Source: Cotesia glomerata (taxonomy: Eukaryota; Arthropoda; Insecta; Hymenoptera; Braconidae). From it: a DNA stretch of 64,000 bases. The position numbers were made by a program, and so were the translations under genes. Location of the stretch: assembly GCF_020080835.1 (NCBI RefSeq), contig NC_058163.1:26114131-26178130 (forward strand), given 5' to 3'. The notes beneath the pieces are model-generated. The model worked only from the letters and a program-made list of their open reading frames with translations. It was not told the DNA's origin and did no database searches. Shown in pieces: positions 22,925 through 34,565 of this stretch (positions are counted from its first letter, which is position 1; every line of letters begins with the position of its first letter).

Positions 22925-23905
22925 ATTTAAACTTGAATACCGAAGTTACTTTTTTTGTACTCCTCGATATGAATAATAAATGCTACATACTATTATTAAA
23001 TTTATTAATCACTTAACACAACAAGATACTCAATTAATATTATTTTTTTTTTTTTTTTTAATAAGACGAATAATTAACAAGTATACAGATAATAAAAAAT
23101 AAAGTAATTTGGAGTATTTAAAAAAAATTTAATTTGTTGTATTTATGTCAACATTACATAGAATTTTTTTTTTAACAAATATTACAAATTAAATTTTTCT
23201 CGGCGGGCTTTAATCAGAGTCAATATTTTTTTTTTACTTAATTTAAAATTGCTTAGAACATTGCATGATCTAATAAGTGAAATATTTGTTTAAATTACTT
23301 ATACTTTCCCGAAAAATTTTAATTATAAATTATAAAGTAAAATTATTTTATTTTCACAATTATTATAATAACAAAATAATATTTAAAAAAAGAGATACTG
23401 ATGAAAGAGAAAAAAAAATATTTATATATGTATAAGCATGAAAAATATATAATTTATAATATCATTCAAAAAACATATTTATGTAAATAAATATATATGC
23501 TTTAAAAGGTTTAGACTGGACAAGTGTACTCTTGAATAAATCTATAACTGTTCTTATTGTACAAAAGTAATTTAAACTTTGATTGTTATTTTATAAATTG
23601 AATTTTCTTTATCGTCACAGATATTGGAACATCGTGATCATATTTTTATTATCAAGTTATTTTTTTTTTTTTTTTCCTTTATATAGTAATGTACAGTTGA
23701 TCATTTTACATAAAAATAGTAAATAGAAAATGCATAATTAGGTAATTTTTTTACCCTTTAAAAGTGGTCGATGATACAAGTGCCGTAAGTGAAGAATTTA
23801 TTGACAATTTTATTTTAATTATTTAAGTTGATTATTTTATTTTTATTCTTCATTATTTATATTTCTTGTTTACCTAAAAATCTAAAACACATAGACAATT
23901 TTTTT
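20900..23905. other. intergenic between UBE2M and importin-7 3' ends
   Basis: No coding region was recognised. It contains the probable UBE2M 3'UTR (AATAAA near 20966), the Helitron-like element H4 (21840-22608) and long A or T homopolymers near 22890 and 23045. The importin-7 3'UTR is on the minus strand, with AATAAA-type signals around 23840-23850. Confidence 0.7.
21840..22608 (+). mobile_element. Helitron-like element H4, 3'-truncated
   Basis: It starts A|TCTCTAGATACATAATT at 21840 and carries three palindromic units. It then continues into the family's 3' segment (AAGTACAGTGTAATTTAAC). Homology stops near 22608, before the hairpin and CTAG end. Confidence 0.75.
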
Positions 23906-24260
23906 TTATCGACCTGGTGGCTTCCCACCAAAATTAAATGATGTGGGTACAGTCTGTGAATGAAAGGCGTATCCTGTAGTAAAAAAAAATCCATCAATTA
24001 ATTTTTTAGACAAGTACTTATTGTAAATGAAAAATAAAAAAAAATAATTACCACCGCTCTGTTCAATTCGTTTACTTTCTAAGGCCGCTTTACGTTGATC
24101 AGCAAGCAATATTACTTCCTGGAGGGCTTTTTGCTGTTCTACTGTTAAATGACCAGTTAAAGCTACGTACCACGCTTGATCAGTTCTTTCAATGTCTGTA
24201 AAATCAATTATAAAACAATTAGTAATAAATTTTTTTTAAAATTTAAATTTAATTAATTAA

Positions 24261-24295
<35 letters not shown>

Positions 24296-27200
24296 ATTAT
24301 TATAATTAATAATAATTATCTATATTATTAATAGAATAGAAAAGAGTCAATTTGTTATGGTAAGTATTTAGGCGGCGTTCGAAAATTCTTTAGATACATA
24401 ATTAAGAAATGACCTTGTATCTTGTGAACTAATGACATTTTTAAAGATATAAGCTCATCCCGATGTTATACTCATCGAGACCTTTCATTTGAGTACCCAC
24501 ATCAATTTTTCATATATTTGATATATTTATATATATTATATATATGTATATATGAAAAATATATCAAAAATGCATGTAGGTACTTAAATGAAAGCTCTTA
24601 ATGAATGTAACATCAGGATGAGCTTATGTCTTTAAAAATGTCAATATTTCACAAGATACAAGGTAATTTCTTAATTATTGACATTTTTAAAGATATAAGC
24701 TGATTCAGATGTTACATTTATCAAGAGCTTTCATGTGAGTACCCACATGCATTTTTTATATATTTTTCATATATACATATATATAAATATAGAAATATAT
24801 AAAATATATGAAAAATTGATGTGGGTACTTAAATGAAAGGTCTCGATTAGTGTAACATCGGGATGAGCTTATATCTTTAAAAATGTCAATCGTGCACATA
24901 ATACTAGGTCATTTCTTAATTATTGATATTTTAAAAGATATAAGCTCATCCCGATGTTACCCTCATCAAGACCATTCATTTGAATATCCACATCAATTTT
25001 TGATATATTTTTCATATATACATATATATATATAAATATACAAAATATATGAAAAATTGATGTGGGTACTCAAATGAAAGGTCTTGATGAGTATAACATC
25101 GGGATGAGCTTATATCTTTAAAAATGTCAGTATTTAAGAAAATACAGTGAAATTTAACCAAAGTCATTATTTTTAGTTTACGTCACGACAGTTACATAGT
25201 GACTGCAAAATTGCTAGTTATTATTAATTAAATAAATTAAACTAAATATTAATTAAAATTTAATAAAAAAATAAAAAAAAAACTTACTTTGCATAACTTC
25301 CTTAAAAACAACATATTCATCCTGATTATTCTCATCAAAATCAAGAGGAGTAATGTAGCACTCAAGCGCCGTTTCTTCATTAGCTTCAAACTCCGAGTCA
25401 TCATCATCAACATCAGACCTATCACCATCCTGTATCGACGCATTAATATTAAACCCATGCTGTCCAGCAGACCGTGTAACTTTGTCCTGTAACTTCTCCA
25501 GATATTCCTGACTAGCGTCATCAATTTCATCCTCATCAGAGGACAAAACCTCCTCGTCGCCCTCGCTGTCTTCAGTATCACCATCCTCATCGTCATCTTC
25601 AGCAACCTTAGCAGCATAAGCGCGTTTCAGCCCATCAAACAAAAGTATCAACGAAGGAATAATCTGCTGAGCGCACTCATTTACCGCCTGTGGCCGATTG
25701 GGTCCCATGCTGATCAATGTACAAAGTCCAAAGACACAAAGCTTGCGATCATGCAGCCCCAGAAAACAATCAGTATCATGAATCCACTGTTTTATAAAAT
25801 GCGACGCAATTGGCTCCGTCGACTGTCCCAGTTGTCCTTGCAGCCCATCCATAGCTTGTAGGCACAACGCGGGGTTGTAATAAAGCGCAGCAATAACCAC
25901 CTGCAGGCACATTGTCCTCAGTTCCGATGTTTTAACTTCTCTAGTCAATCTTTCTAAAACCAACTGGACTAAAGGTGTAATACAGTGATCAATCCTTCCT
26001 TTGCACTGCAAAATAATTACTTCTAACAATTTAGCAGCGTGACATTCAGGATCTTCTCCAGCGTCACCAGTTAATATAGCTTTGCACATATTAAACATAG
26101 CTAAAATATGATTTTCATTGGACAAAAATGCCGGAGTATCAACAGTAATATAATTATGCAAAGCCGGCATCATGTCAGTGAAATAATCAAAGCCGTCTTT
26201 TTGGAACAACTGGTACATTAATTCAAGTACCTTCCACATATCTTCAGAAATAAATTTACCAGTCAGATCATAAACTAGCGAAAGTGCTTCTTCGTAAAAT
26301 TCAATAATACTTTGTCCAAATATATGAGCAATAACTCTCAAGACTGTTGGTTGAAGCTGAGCCATTATTTCCGGCTGATCTTCCATAACAGACAATAAAG
26401 TAGCTATCGTGTTCAACAACCCCATAGCCATGATAGCTTTCTCATCGCTTCCTTCATCTGTCTCCAAAACCTGGCTGAAAGTTGTCGCCAAGTGTTGGCA
26501 AATTTCAACAGCGATCGGAGTTAATTGTTTTGTATACGTATAAACAATTTTTTGCATAACACTCGTTAGATCATCATTTTCAGTTTCTCTTATGATGTTT
26601 AATAATTCAAGGGTTATATTTTTGACCATTGGCTCTACGCATTTCTGTGATTTTTCCTGGGATGATAATAATGACTGGAGGCAAATAGCAGCTTCAACTT
26701 TGACTGGTAGGTCAGAGTCATTTAATAGTAAGTGGACAATTATTTTTGTTGCGTTTATTAAAATGTGCTCTTCTTTGAATTTTATTTTTGAGAAGTAGTG
26801 TAACACCCAGCAGGCACGTGCTCGCATGTGACCGTGAGGACTGCTGAATTCTGGAAGGACATATGACATGAGCATCTTGTCCATTTGTTCTTTGTAAAGA
26901 TTTTTTTTTAGCAACACATCCGCGAGGCTGCCTATCATATGAAGAGCTCCGTCTTTTTGACGGGGATCTGCTGTTGGATTTGTCAGGACTTCAATGCAAA
27001 ATTGAACTGTCTTTTGGAGCATTTCTTTGCGCTTTTTGCAAGCTGAGTGTAGGAGGGTTTGCGCTGCTGTTACTGGGGATACAAAATCTTCAAAAATGTC
27101 GAATTTAAGACGAATGTACTCGTAAGGGTCGTTGGTGAAAAGTTCCTCGTCGGAAGCTGAGTAGGATAAAATGGGAAATAGAACGTCGCGGATTATTTCA

Positions 27201-29406
27201 AACATGTGTGGCTTGAGGAATTTCCACGAATAAGCGTGACTCACTCCTTGGTTTATGTAATTTATCGACTGCTGTATTACGCGCGGGGATACGTATATAC
27301 GCCGGCGATACTGGTCCAGTATTTTCAGTAATACTTCGAGAATACCCGCGCTGAAGGTACGTAAATACCACTCGGAAAATTCTTTGTATTCTTTGGTGAT
27401 GTTACCGGGACTACCGTATCTTTCGAATACACGGTGGAGAATGTGTAAGGCCCATTTTTTACACTTCCACCAGGGTAAGTCGGCGCGCTCGTCGTCGTCT
27501 ATGTCGGGGTTGTTTGTTTCTGGGGGCACTGGACGGTCTGCTATTTGTCGGATCACATCCATCCACTGGGAAAATGACTCCTTGGATATTAAATCCAAGG
27601 GCAGAGAATACTGAGTCAATGCGAAGAATATTTTTAGGATTTGTTTTTGGAGGAGAACTGATTGCTCTGATGGGTCTGGTAAAAGGCGGATTATCAGCTC
27701 GTAAATCATTGGGAATAATAATGTCATTGCTTCGTTTAATGGTCCTCGCTCTTCAGGTTTCTTGTACCTTGATAAATAAAAATAAATATTTTGTTAATAA
27801 TTAGTGCCAAGATTTTTGCAAATTCAAAATAACAGTTTAAAATAATGAAAATAAATTTAACAGATATTTAATCATTTTGTTTTAATAAATTATGGCAAAA
27901 AAAATTGACATAGGAATTTTAAAAAATTAAAAATGCAATTTTTTAAAAGTAATTTTTTTAAACAAATTTGTTTGGTAAAAAAATTTTAAAATTTCTCAAG
28001 TGACTGCCAACTTTAATGTGATTTCACATTAAATTGTTTAAATTTTTAATATTACGGGAAAAATATTAGTGCTGTAAAATTTTTTCCAAACAAAAGTTCA
28101 AAATTTAATTTTATAAAAAAAATGTCTTATGTTTTTTCTTTAGGATAAAAAATTTGGCCATAATTTCTAAAGTTAGATCCATAATTATCACAAAATTTGA
28201 ATGACATTAAAGTTAGCAGTCACTAGATAATTTTTTAATTTTTTTTTAACAAATTTGTTTTGAAAAATTATTTCTAAAAAATTGCATTTTTAATTTTTTT
28301 ATAATTTTTACATGTCAGTTTTTTTGCCATAAATATTTATTAAAAAATTTCTGAAAATTGTTGAGTATTTGCTGAATTAATTTTCATAAAATTATTACAT
28401 TAAAATTAGCAGTCACTAGATAATTTTTTGATTTTTTTTAACAAACAAGTTGTTTTTAAAAATTATTTTTAAAAAATTGCATTTTTTAATTTCTACAAGT
28501 CTTTTTTTTTCTAAATTTTTTTTGCCATAATTATTAGTTAAATATCTGCTGCATTAATTTTCATAAAATTTGAACATTTAATTATGAACCTTAATTTTGG
28601 AATCACAGCGAAAATATTGATTTAAAAAAAATCATAAGAAACATTTTTTTTTAAATAAAAATTTAAACAATTTATACGACCAATATTTTCGCCGTTATAT
28701 TATTTTAAAAATTTGGGCCCTAATTATTTTAAAATTAAAAATTTAAACTTACTCAAAATTTTTAACCAGTTGATAAAGCGCTAAAAGAACACCAGGCCAG
28801 TAAGTAGGTTCAGGATTTTGTAAGTAAATAGTAATTTTATCAACAATTTGCGTCCAGCGTGCCGGGAAGTCATGTTTGACAATATTACTAATACACATTG
28901 CCAGTTGAATTCTTATGAGTTCCGGTGCGTGAACCACTGCATCAACTATTGAATCACGTATCATCGCCCGATCCTGTTCATGAATATTAAATGGTGCTAC
29001 ACCATTTTCTGGCTCGCGATCAGCCCAATTAGAGACTATTAAATTTTTCAAATAAATAACACCTGAAAGACAAACACAATAATAAATAATTACATTAATA
29101 ATGAGCATTAAAAATTTATAAGACCTTTCTAAAATAATTTAGACATTTTACTTACCTGCCTGACGAACAGGCATTTCGACTTCTCCTGACATAATAACTT
29201 GCAAAAGCGTCGGGGCAAATCCAATGATTTTATGAATCTGAAAAAAAAATATTCATTAGAAATTTTTAATCAGATATGAATCATTTATTCGTTACATCCA
29301 AGTCTTAAGTCCATTTGGAGATAAAAATTTATTATATCTAAATACTAGGGATGGTACAAGCAAGTACTAGAACATATAGTAATATATAAAAATAAAAAAT
29401 ACATAT

Positions 29407-29498
<92 letters not shown>

Positions 29499-29952
29499 AG
29501 AATATAAAAAATGAGCTGTAAAATTGAAATAAAAATAATAATCATAAAAATTAAGGTTAAAATTAATCTATTGCAACTGTAGATTTTTATTATTTAGCAA
29601 TAAAATGAAATAGTAATTTTATATACATATGCGAAGCTAAAATAATCATCATTAAATAATTGTCCTTTGAGATAATGAATAATAAAAAAAATCTAGACAT
29701 AATTTTTGTGAAAATAGCTACAAGTCTAAAATAAATGAAAAAAAAAATAGCTATGAAGATTAAATTGTTAAAATAATAAGCAATAGCTTTAAAAAAAGCC
29801 ACATGTCGATTAAAATACGATGTGCATCAAGGTATAACCCACGAGCACGTTTTTCAGGGGCGGCTCACCTGATTAAGTTGATCCTCCGCATCTTTCTGCT
29901 GAGCTGGATCAATCGTCGCACGTAAATATTCCGTTAACCTCCGTGGATCCAT
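23906..29952 (-). CDS. IPO7: importin-7 nuclear transport receptor, 6 exons
   Basis: Exons on the minus strand are 29952-29869, 29237-29156, 29062-28753, 27767-25288, 24195-24052 and 23973-23906. They join in phase to 3168 nt, or 1055 aa (human IPO7 is 1038). The start reads MDPRRLTEYLRATIDPAQQKD, followed by an importin-beta N-terminal domain (PVRQAGVIYLKNLIVSNW) and HEAT repeats. An acidic stretch lies at about residues 880-930 (DDEDGDTEDSEGDEEV), and the C-terminus is TSFNFGGKPPGR, which resembles the human end. The protein carries ribosomal proteins, histone H1 and signalling proteins such as phosphorylated MAPK and SMADs into the nucleus; the Drosophila orthologue is moleskin. One 2.5-kb exon encodes most of it. 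The gene is divergent from Abl. The first intron has a long TA run and another has a full Helitron-like element. Confidence 0.96.
24387..25217 (+). mobile_element. Helitron-like element H5, full ends
   Basis: It starts with a diverged TCTTTAGATACATAATTAAG and carries three palindromic units. The 3' end is hairpin CAGTTACATAGTGACTG, then CTAG (25214-25217) and T. It lies in the importin-7 intron between the exons at 24195 and 25288, ending about 70 bp from the latter. Confidence 0.78.
27830..28590. repeat. AT-rich MITE cluster (family C) in an importin-7 intron
   Basis: Multiple diverged copies are bounded by GACATTAAAGTTAGCAGTCA-like ends and share AAAAATTGCATTTTTAATTT. Boundaries are approximate. 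Confidence 0.6.
29415..29496. repeat. (TA)n microsatellite
   Basis: A TA run of about 38 copies lies in the first importin-7 intron. The open frame across it (YIYIYI) is an artefact. Confidence 0.95.
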
Positions 29953-31910
29953 TTTTATTAATACTACTTATTAATTTATTTTTTTATTAATTATTCTTCA
30001 AAAGGTTTTTAATAAATTACAACTGTAAAGTAATGTTAACACACGCGATAATTTTAAGGACTTCCTTGAGCTAATCTGACCCGGCGCACTCACTTCATCA
30101 CCTCTCTCATCATCAAGACCGAGACTAGTTGCTCTCTCTGGTGGCAACCAGCGGTCACGTGATTAACCAAAATGGCCGCCTCAAACTTGTCATTTTAATT
30201 AAACCACTTTTAACTCACTCAACTCCAAGTCACTTTAAAATAATTAATTAATTTATTATTATTTTATTTTTTAATTATCTGTAAGTTATTTTAATTTAAA
30301 TTAATATTTAAATTTATTTAATCAATATTATTTGGGAGCTGTAAAATGCCGCCAGAAAATTTTAAGCTTCTCATTGGACTGCTCTGTCAGTGTGAATTTA
30401 TTTAAACCAATCAGAGCAAGGAGTTTGTTCTGAAATAATAAGTGAAGTTGGAAGTTGTAATAATTATATAGACGGTAAAGTTGAGTGTTAAATTCAGTAG
30501 ATTCACAACACAGACCATTTTGATGCTCACTAATAATAATTCCAACTAGAAAGACTTCCAGTAGTTATAAAATCCCTGTTTTATATTTTATATACATACA
30601 CACTGTACTAATGACACTGAAGTTAGCAGATGTTTAAAAATTTTTGATTTTTTTTTTTTTTTAATTAAATTACTACTAAAAAAAATTGCACTTGTAGTTT
30701 TTCAAGTTTTTGCATGTGAATTTTTTTTTTTAATTGTTTTATTGAAATTTTTTCAATAAAAAATTTCTAAGAATTTTTAAATGTCAGCTAACTTCATTTT
30801 CGTCAAAAATTTTTGATTTTTTTTTTTTAATTAAATTACAACTAAAAAAATATTTATAAAAAATTGCAGTTGTAGTTTTTCAAGTTTTATACATGTGCAA
30901 TTTTTTTTGTAATTGTTTGATTGAAATTTTTTTAATAAAAAATTTAAAATGTCGGCTAACTTCATATTCATGAATTAACAACTCTGAAGTTAGCAGTCTA
31001 AAAATTTGATTTTTTTTTTTTTTAATTAAAATTACAACTAAAAAAATTTTTCTAAAAAATTACACTTATAATTTTTCAAGTTTTTACATGTGAAATTTTT
31101 TTTTATTGTTTAATTGAAATTTTTTCAATAAAAAATTAAAAATGTCAGCTAACTTCATTTTCATACTGTACTGCTACATATATGTATATAAATATATATA
31201 AATATATAACAACACTGATAGACCAATGAGATTGGTTGAATTTCTTTAAAAAAAATTTTTTTGCTCCAAATAAAATAAATTAATGCTGAGAAAAGAACTG
31301 ATAATTTATAATTTATAAAATTGTTGGATTTATTGTGGTGCTTTAATTTTTAATGACGTGATTTATTTTTTTTGGATAACTAAATTTTGTCAAGCCCCCT
31401 CTGATATATATTGTTGTTCACAGTGAGGTGTATGTGTGTGTAACATGTTAAAGTGTGAGTCGAGTCCCCTCTCTAGGTGCGGGTAATGCACGATACAAAA
31501 TAATCGACGTCAAAAGCTGTCAAATATGGCCGGAGTCGTGGTGTGGAGATTTAATTGACATGTTTTAACGTAACAATACTATTTAAATAAAATATTATTA
31601 CGTTAACAATAAATCGTACTGTAATGATGACTTGTAAGTGTAAATTATAATTGGTGTCATGATAAATAGGGATTTTTCGTAACATATAGTGATAAATGTG
31701 CTTTGTCAAGATATAACACAGTGTGTGGTTTTTTTTTTATAAAAAAAGTCTGAATCTAGATGATAATAATCGTTGGAGAAACATGATTAAATATCTGGGT
31801 GCCGGAAGCTTTACATACCGGAGTTATTTTATTTAAATAGTGTATGTAGATACATTGTAATAAGTATCTAGGGGGAATTATAAGTGCTGGGGCATGCTAA
31901 TTGTCAAACT
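29953..31910. promoter_or_regulatory. divergent importin-7 / Abl promoter region
   Basis: This is the only spacer between two divergent genes. A less AT-rich core (about 30060-30185) contains GGTCACGTGA (E-box CACGTG at 30156-30161). It is followed by AAAATGGCCGCC (30169-30180), which resembles the YY1/Pho motif. The Abl 5' leader probably occupies about 31400-31910. A MITE cluster separates the two halves. Confidence 0.55.
30611..31165. repeat. three tandem MITE copies (family D) upstream of Abl
   Basis: Three similar elements of about 180 bp follow one another. Each starts like CTGAAGTTAGCAG and ends like GTCAGCTAACTTCAT. Shared interiors include TTTTTCAAGTTTTTACATGT. Confidence 0.7.
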
Positions 31911-31962
31911 ATGGGTGCTCAACAAACCAAGGACAGAGTCATACCCACCGGCTCGACTGTAA
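31894..31962 (+). promoter_or_regulatory. out-of-frame upstream ORF overlapping the Abl start
   Basis: An ATG at 31894, 17 nt before the Abl ATG, opens a 22-codon frame that stops at 31960-31962 inside the Abl coding sequence. If it is in the mRNA leader it would compete with the Abl start. Its usage cannot be judged from sequence alone. Confidence 0.4.
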
Positions 31963-33296
31963 GACAAACCAGAAAACAACCAAGAAATCCTAAAGAATCA
32001 CGGCTTATTGGTTCTAATATATTTACAGAGCACAGCGGTAATTATATTTCATATTTATAGACTCTATTGATATGTAATTGTTGTTTTATGTTATCCGTAA
32101 TGTTTTTTTTTTTTACTCACCACTTGTGTTATCGATTTTTCCATATGCTTGTCTTGTTATTTTTCAATTGTTTTGTTAAGTAATTTTCAATAGTGTTATT
32201 GTCTGGGTTATTTTATTCAATAGTCGGCTTTATTTATCTATTTACGGATGTTTGATTATGCTAATTAATTTGTTATTGTTATCAAGTGTGTAGAGTATTA
32301 TTATTGAATTGATAGTATGACACTGAAATTTAAGGATATAATTTTTTTTAATTTATTAAATTAATTTATCACAAAAAAATTATTTAAGAAATATATTTTA
32401 GAGATTTTAAAAATTATAAATGAAATTTTTTTAAACAATTTTTTACTTAATATTAAAGTTAGCTATTTGACCATTTTTTAATAATATTTAACAAAAAAAT
32501 TTGTCCTGAAATATTTTTTTTAAAAAATTGCATTTTTAATTTTAAAAATTTTTTTTATCAGTTATTTATTTAATAGAAAAATTCTTAAAATTATTAAATA
32601 TCTGGTAAATTAATTTTTATGACACTGAAATTGAAAGACATCTAATAATTTTTTTTAATTTATTAACAAATTAATTTATCAAAAAAAAAAATTATTTAAA
32701 AAATATTATATTTCAGAGCTTTTAAAAATATGAAAATTAATTTAGCAGATATTTCATAATTTTAAAAATTTTTGTAACAAATAAATTATGGCAAAAAAAA
32801 ATTAAAAAAAAAATTGACTTGTAGAAATTTAAAAAAATTAAAAATGCAATTTTTTAAAAATCATTTTTTGGAACAAATTTGTTTGTTGAAAAAAATTTTT
32901 TTAATTGTCAAGTGACTATTAACTTTAATGATATTAAAGTTAGCAGTCACTTAACCACTTTCATTTTTTTTAACAAATAGATTTTTTTCCAAAAAATTAT
33001 TTAAAAAAAATTGCATTTTTTATTTTTTTAAAATTTCTACATGACAATTTTTTTTTCTACTTCGTTTTTGTCATGATTTATTTGTTAAAAGAAAATTCTT
33101 AAAATTATCAAATATCTACTAAATTAATTTTCATCTGACTTAAATGTCATTTTAAAAATTATAAATGAAATTTTTAAAAATAAATTTTTACACCTTGTTT
33201 ATTTTTCAAGAAAAATAAAAAAAGTGTCTGCTAATTTCAGTGTCTTAATAGTTAGTATATAAAAAGTAAGTACACGCTGCTGTAAATGCTGAATGC

Positions 33297-33330
<34 letters not shown>

Positions 33331-34524
33331 CCAGAAGCTCTTTTACAAAGTAGACCATTGCCACATATCCCAGCATTGCCTGAAGGTGATCCACCCACGG
33401 GTTCGAGTGTTCAATCACTGTCACAGCAGTCGAATTTTTCTGCACACTCCAATGTCACGGGTGGAAGTTTACTCGAGGCTGCTAATAGATGGACCAGTAA
33501 GGAAAACCTTTTAGCACAGGAGGAGGATGATCCTCAGTTGTTTGTTGCTCTTTATGATTTTCAAGCCGGTGGTGAAAATCAGCTTAGTTTAAAAAAAGGT
33601 ATCGCTTTGATTTTATTTATTTTATTATCCTAATTTAACAAATTTATTTAATTTTTTTATTTATTAATTAATAGTAATTGTGATAGTAATAATTAAATAG
33701 AGAATGATTTTTTGAATGTCAATTTGCTTAGATAAAAAGTATCAATTGTTATAGATTAAATTACTAAGCAATTTATTATTGTTGATAGGTGAACAAGTAC
33801 GAATATTAAGTTATAATAAGAGCGGTGAATGGTGTGAAGCACACTCAAGTACCGGTCAAGTAGGATGGGTACCCTCGAATTATGTAACACCAGTAAATTC
33901 TTTAGAAAAACATTCCTGGTACCATGGGAGAATAGCGCGAAACGCTGCTGAATATCTGCTGAGCTCGGGGATCAATGGGAGTTTTCTTGTACGCGAGTCT
34001 GAGAGCAGTCCTGGACAACGAAGTATTTCATTAAGATACGAGGGACGTGTTTATCATTATAGAATCAATGAAGACAGTGATGGAAAGGTTTTTTTTCATT
34101 TTTTTTTTTTTTCATTTTTTTCCATGATACTGAAGTTAGCTGACAGTTGTCAATTTTTCATCTCTAGATACATAATTAAGAAATGACCTTGTATCTTGCG
34201 AACTATTGACATTTTTAAAGATATAAGCTCATCCCGATGTTGCACTCATCAAGACCTTTCATTTGAGTACCCACATCAATTTTTCATATATTTATATATT
34301 TATAAGTATGTATATATGAAAAATATATCAAAAATGCATGTGGGTACTCAAATGAAAGGTCTTGATGATTATAACATCGGGATGAGCTTATACCTTTAAA
34401 AATGTCAATTGTGCACAAGATCCAAGGTCATTTCTTAATTATTGACATTTTTAATGATATAAGCTCATCTTGATGTTACACTCATCGAGACCTTTCATTT
34501 GAGTACCCACATCAATTTTTCATA

Positions 34525-34565
<41 letters not shown>

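Noticed and set aside
29345..29545. YIYIYI-rich open frame
   Set aside because: It is the (TA)n microsatellite read as codons.
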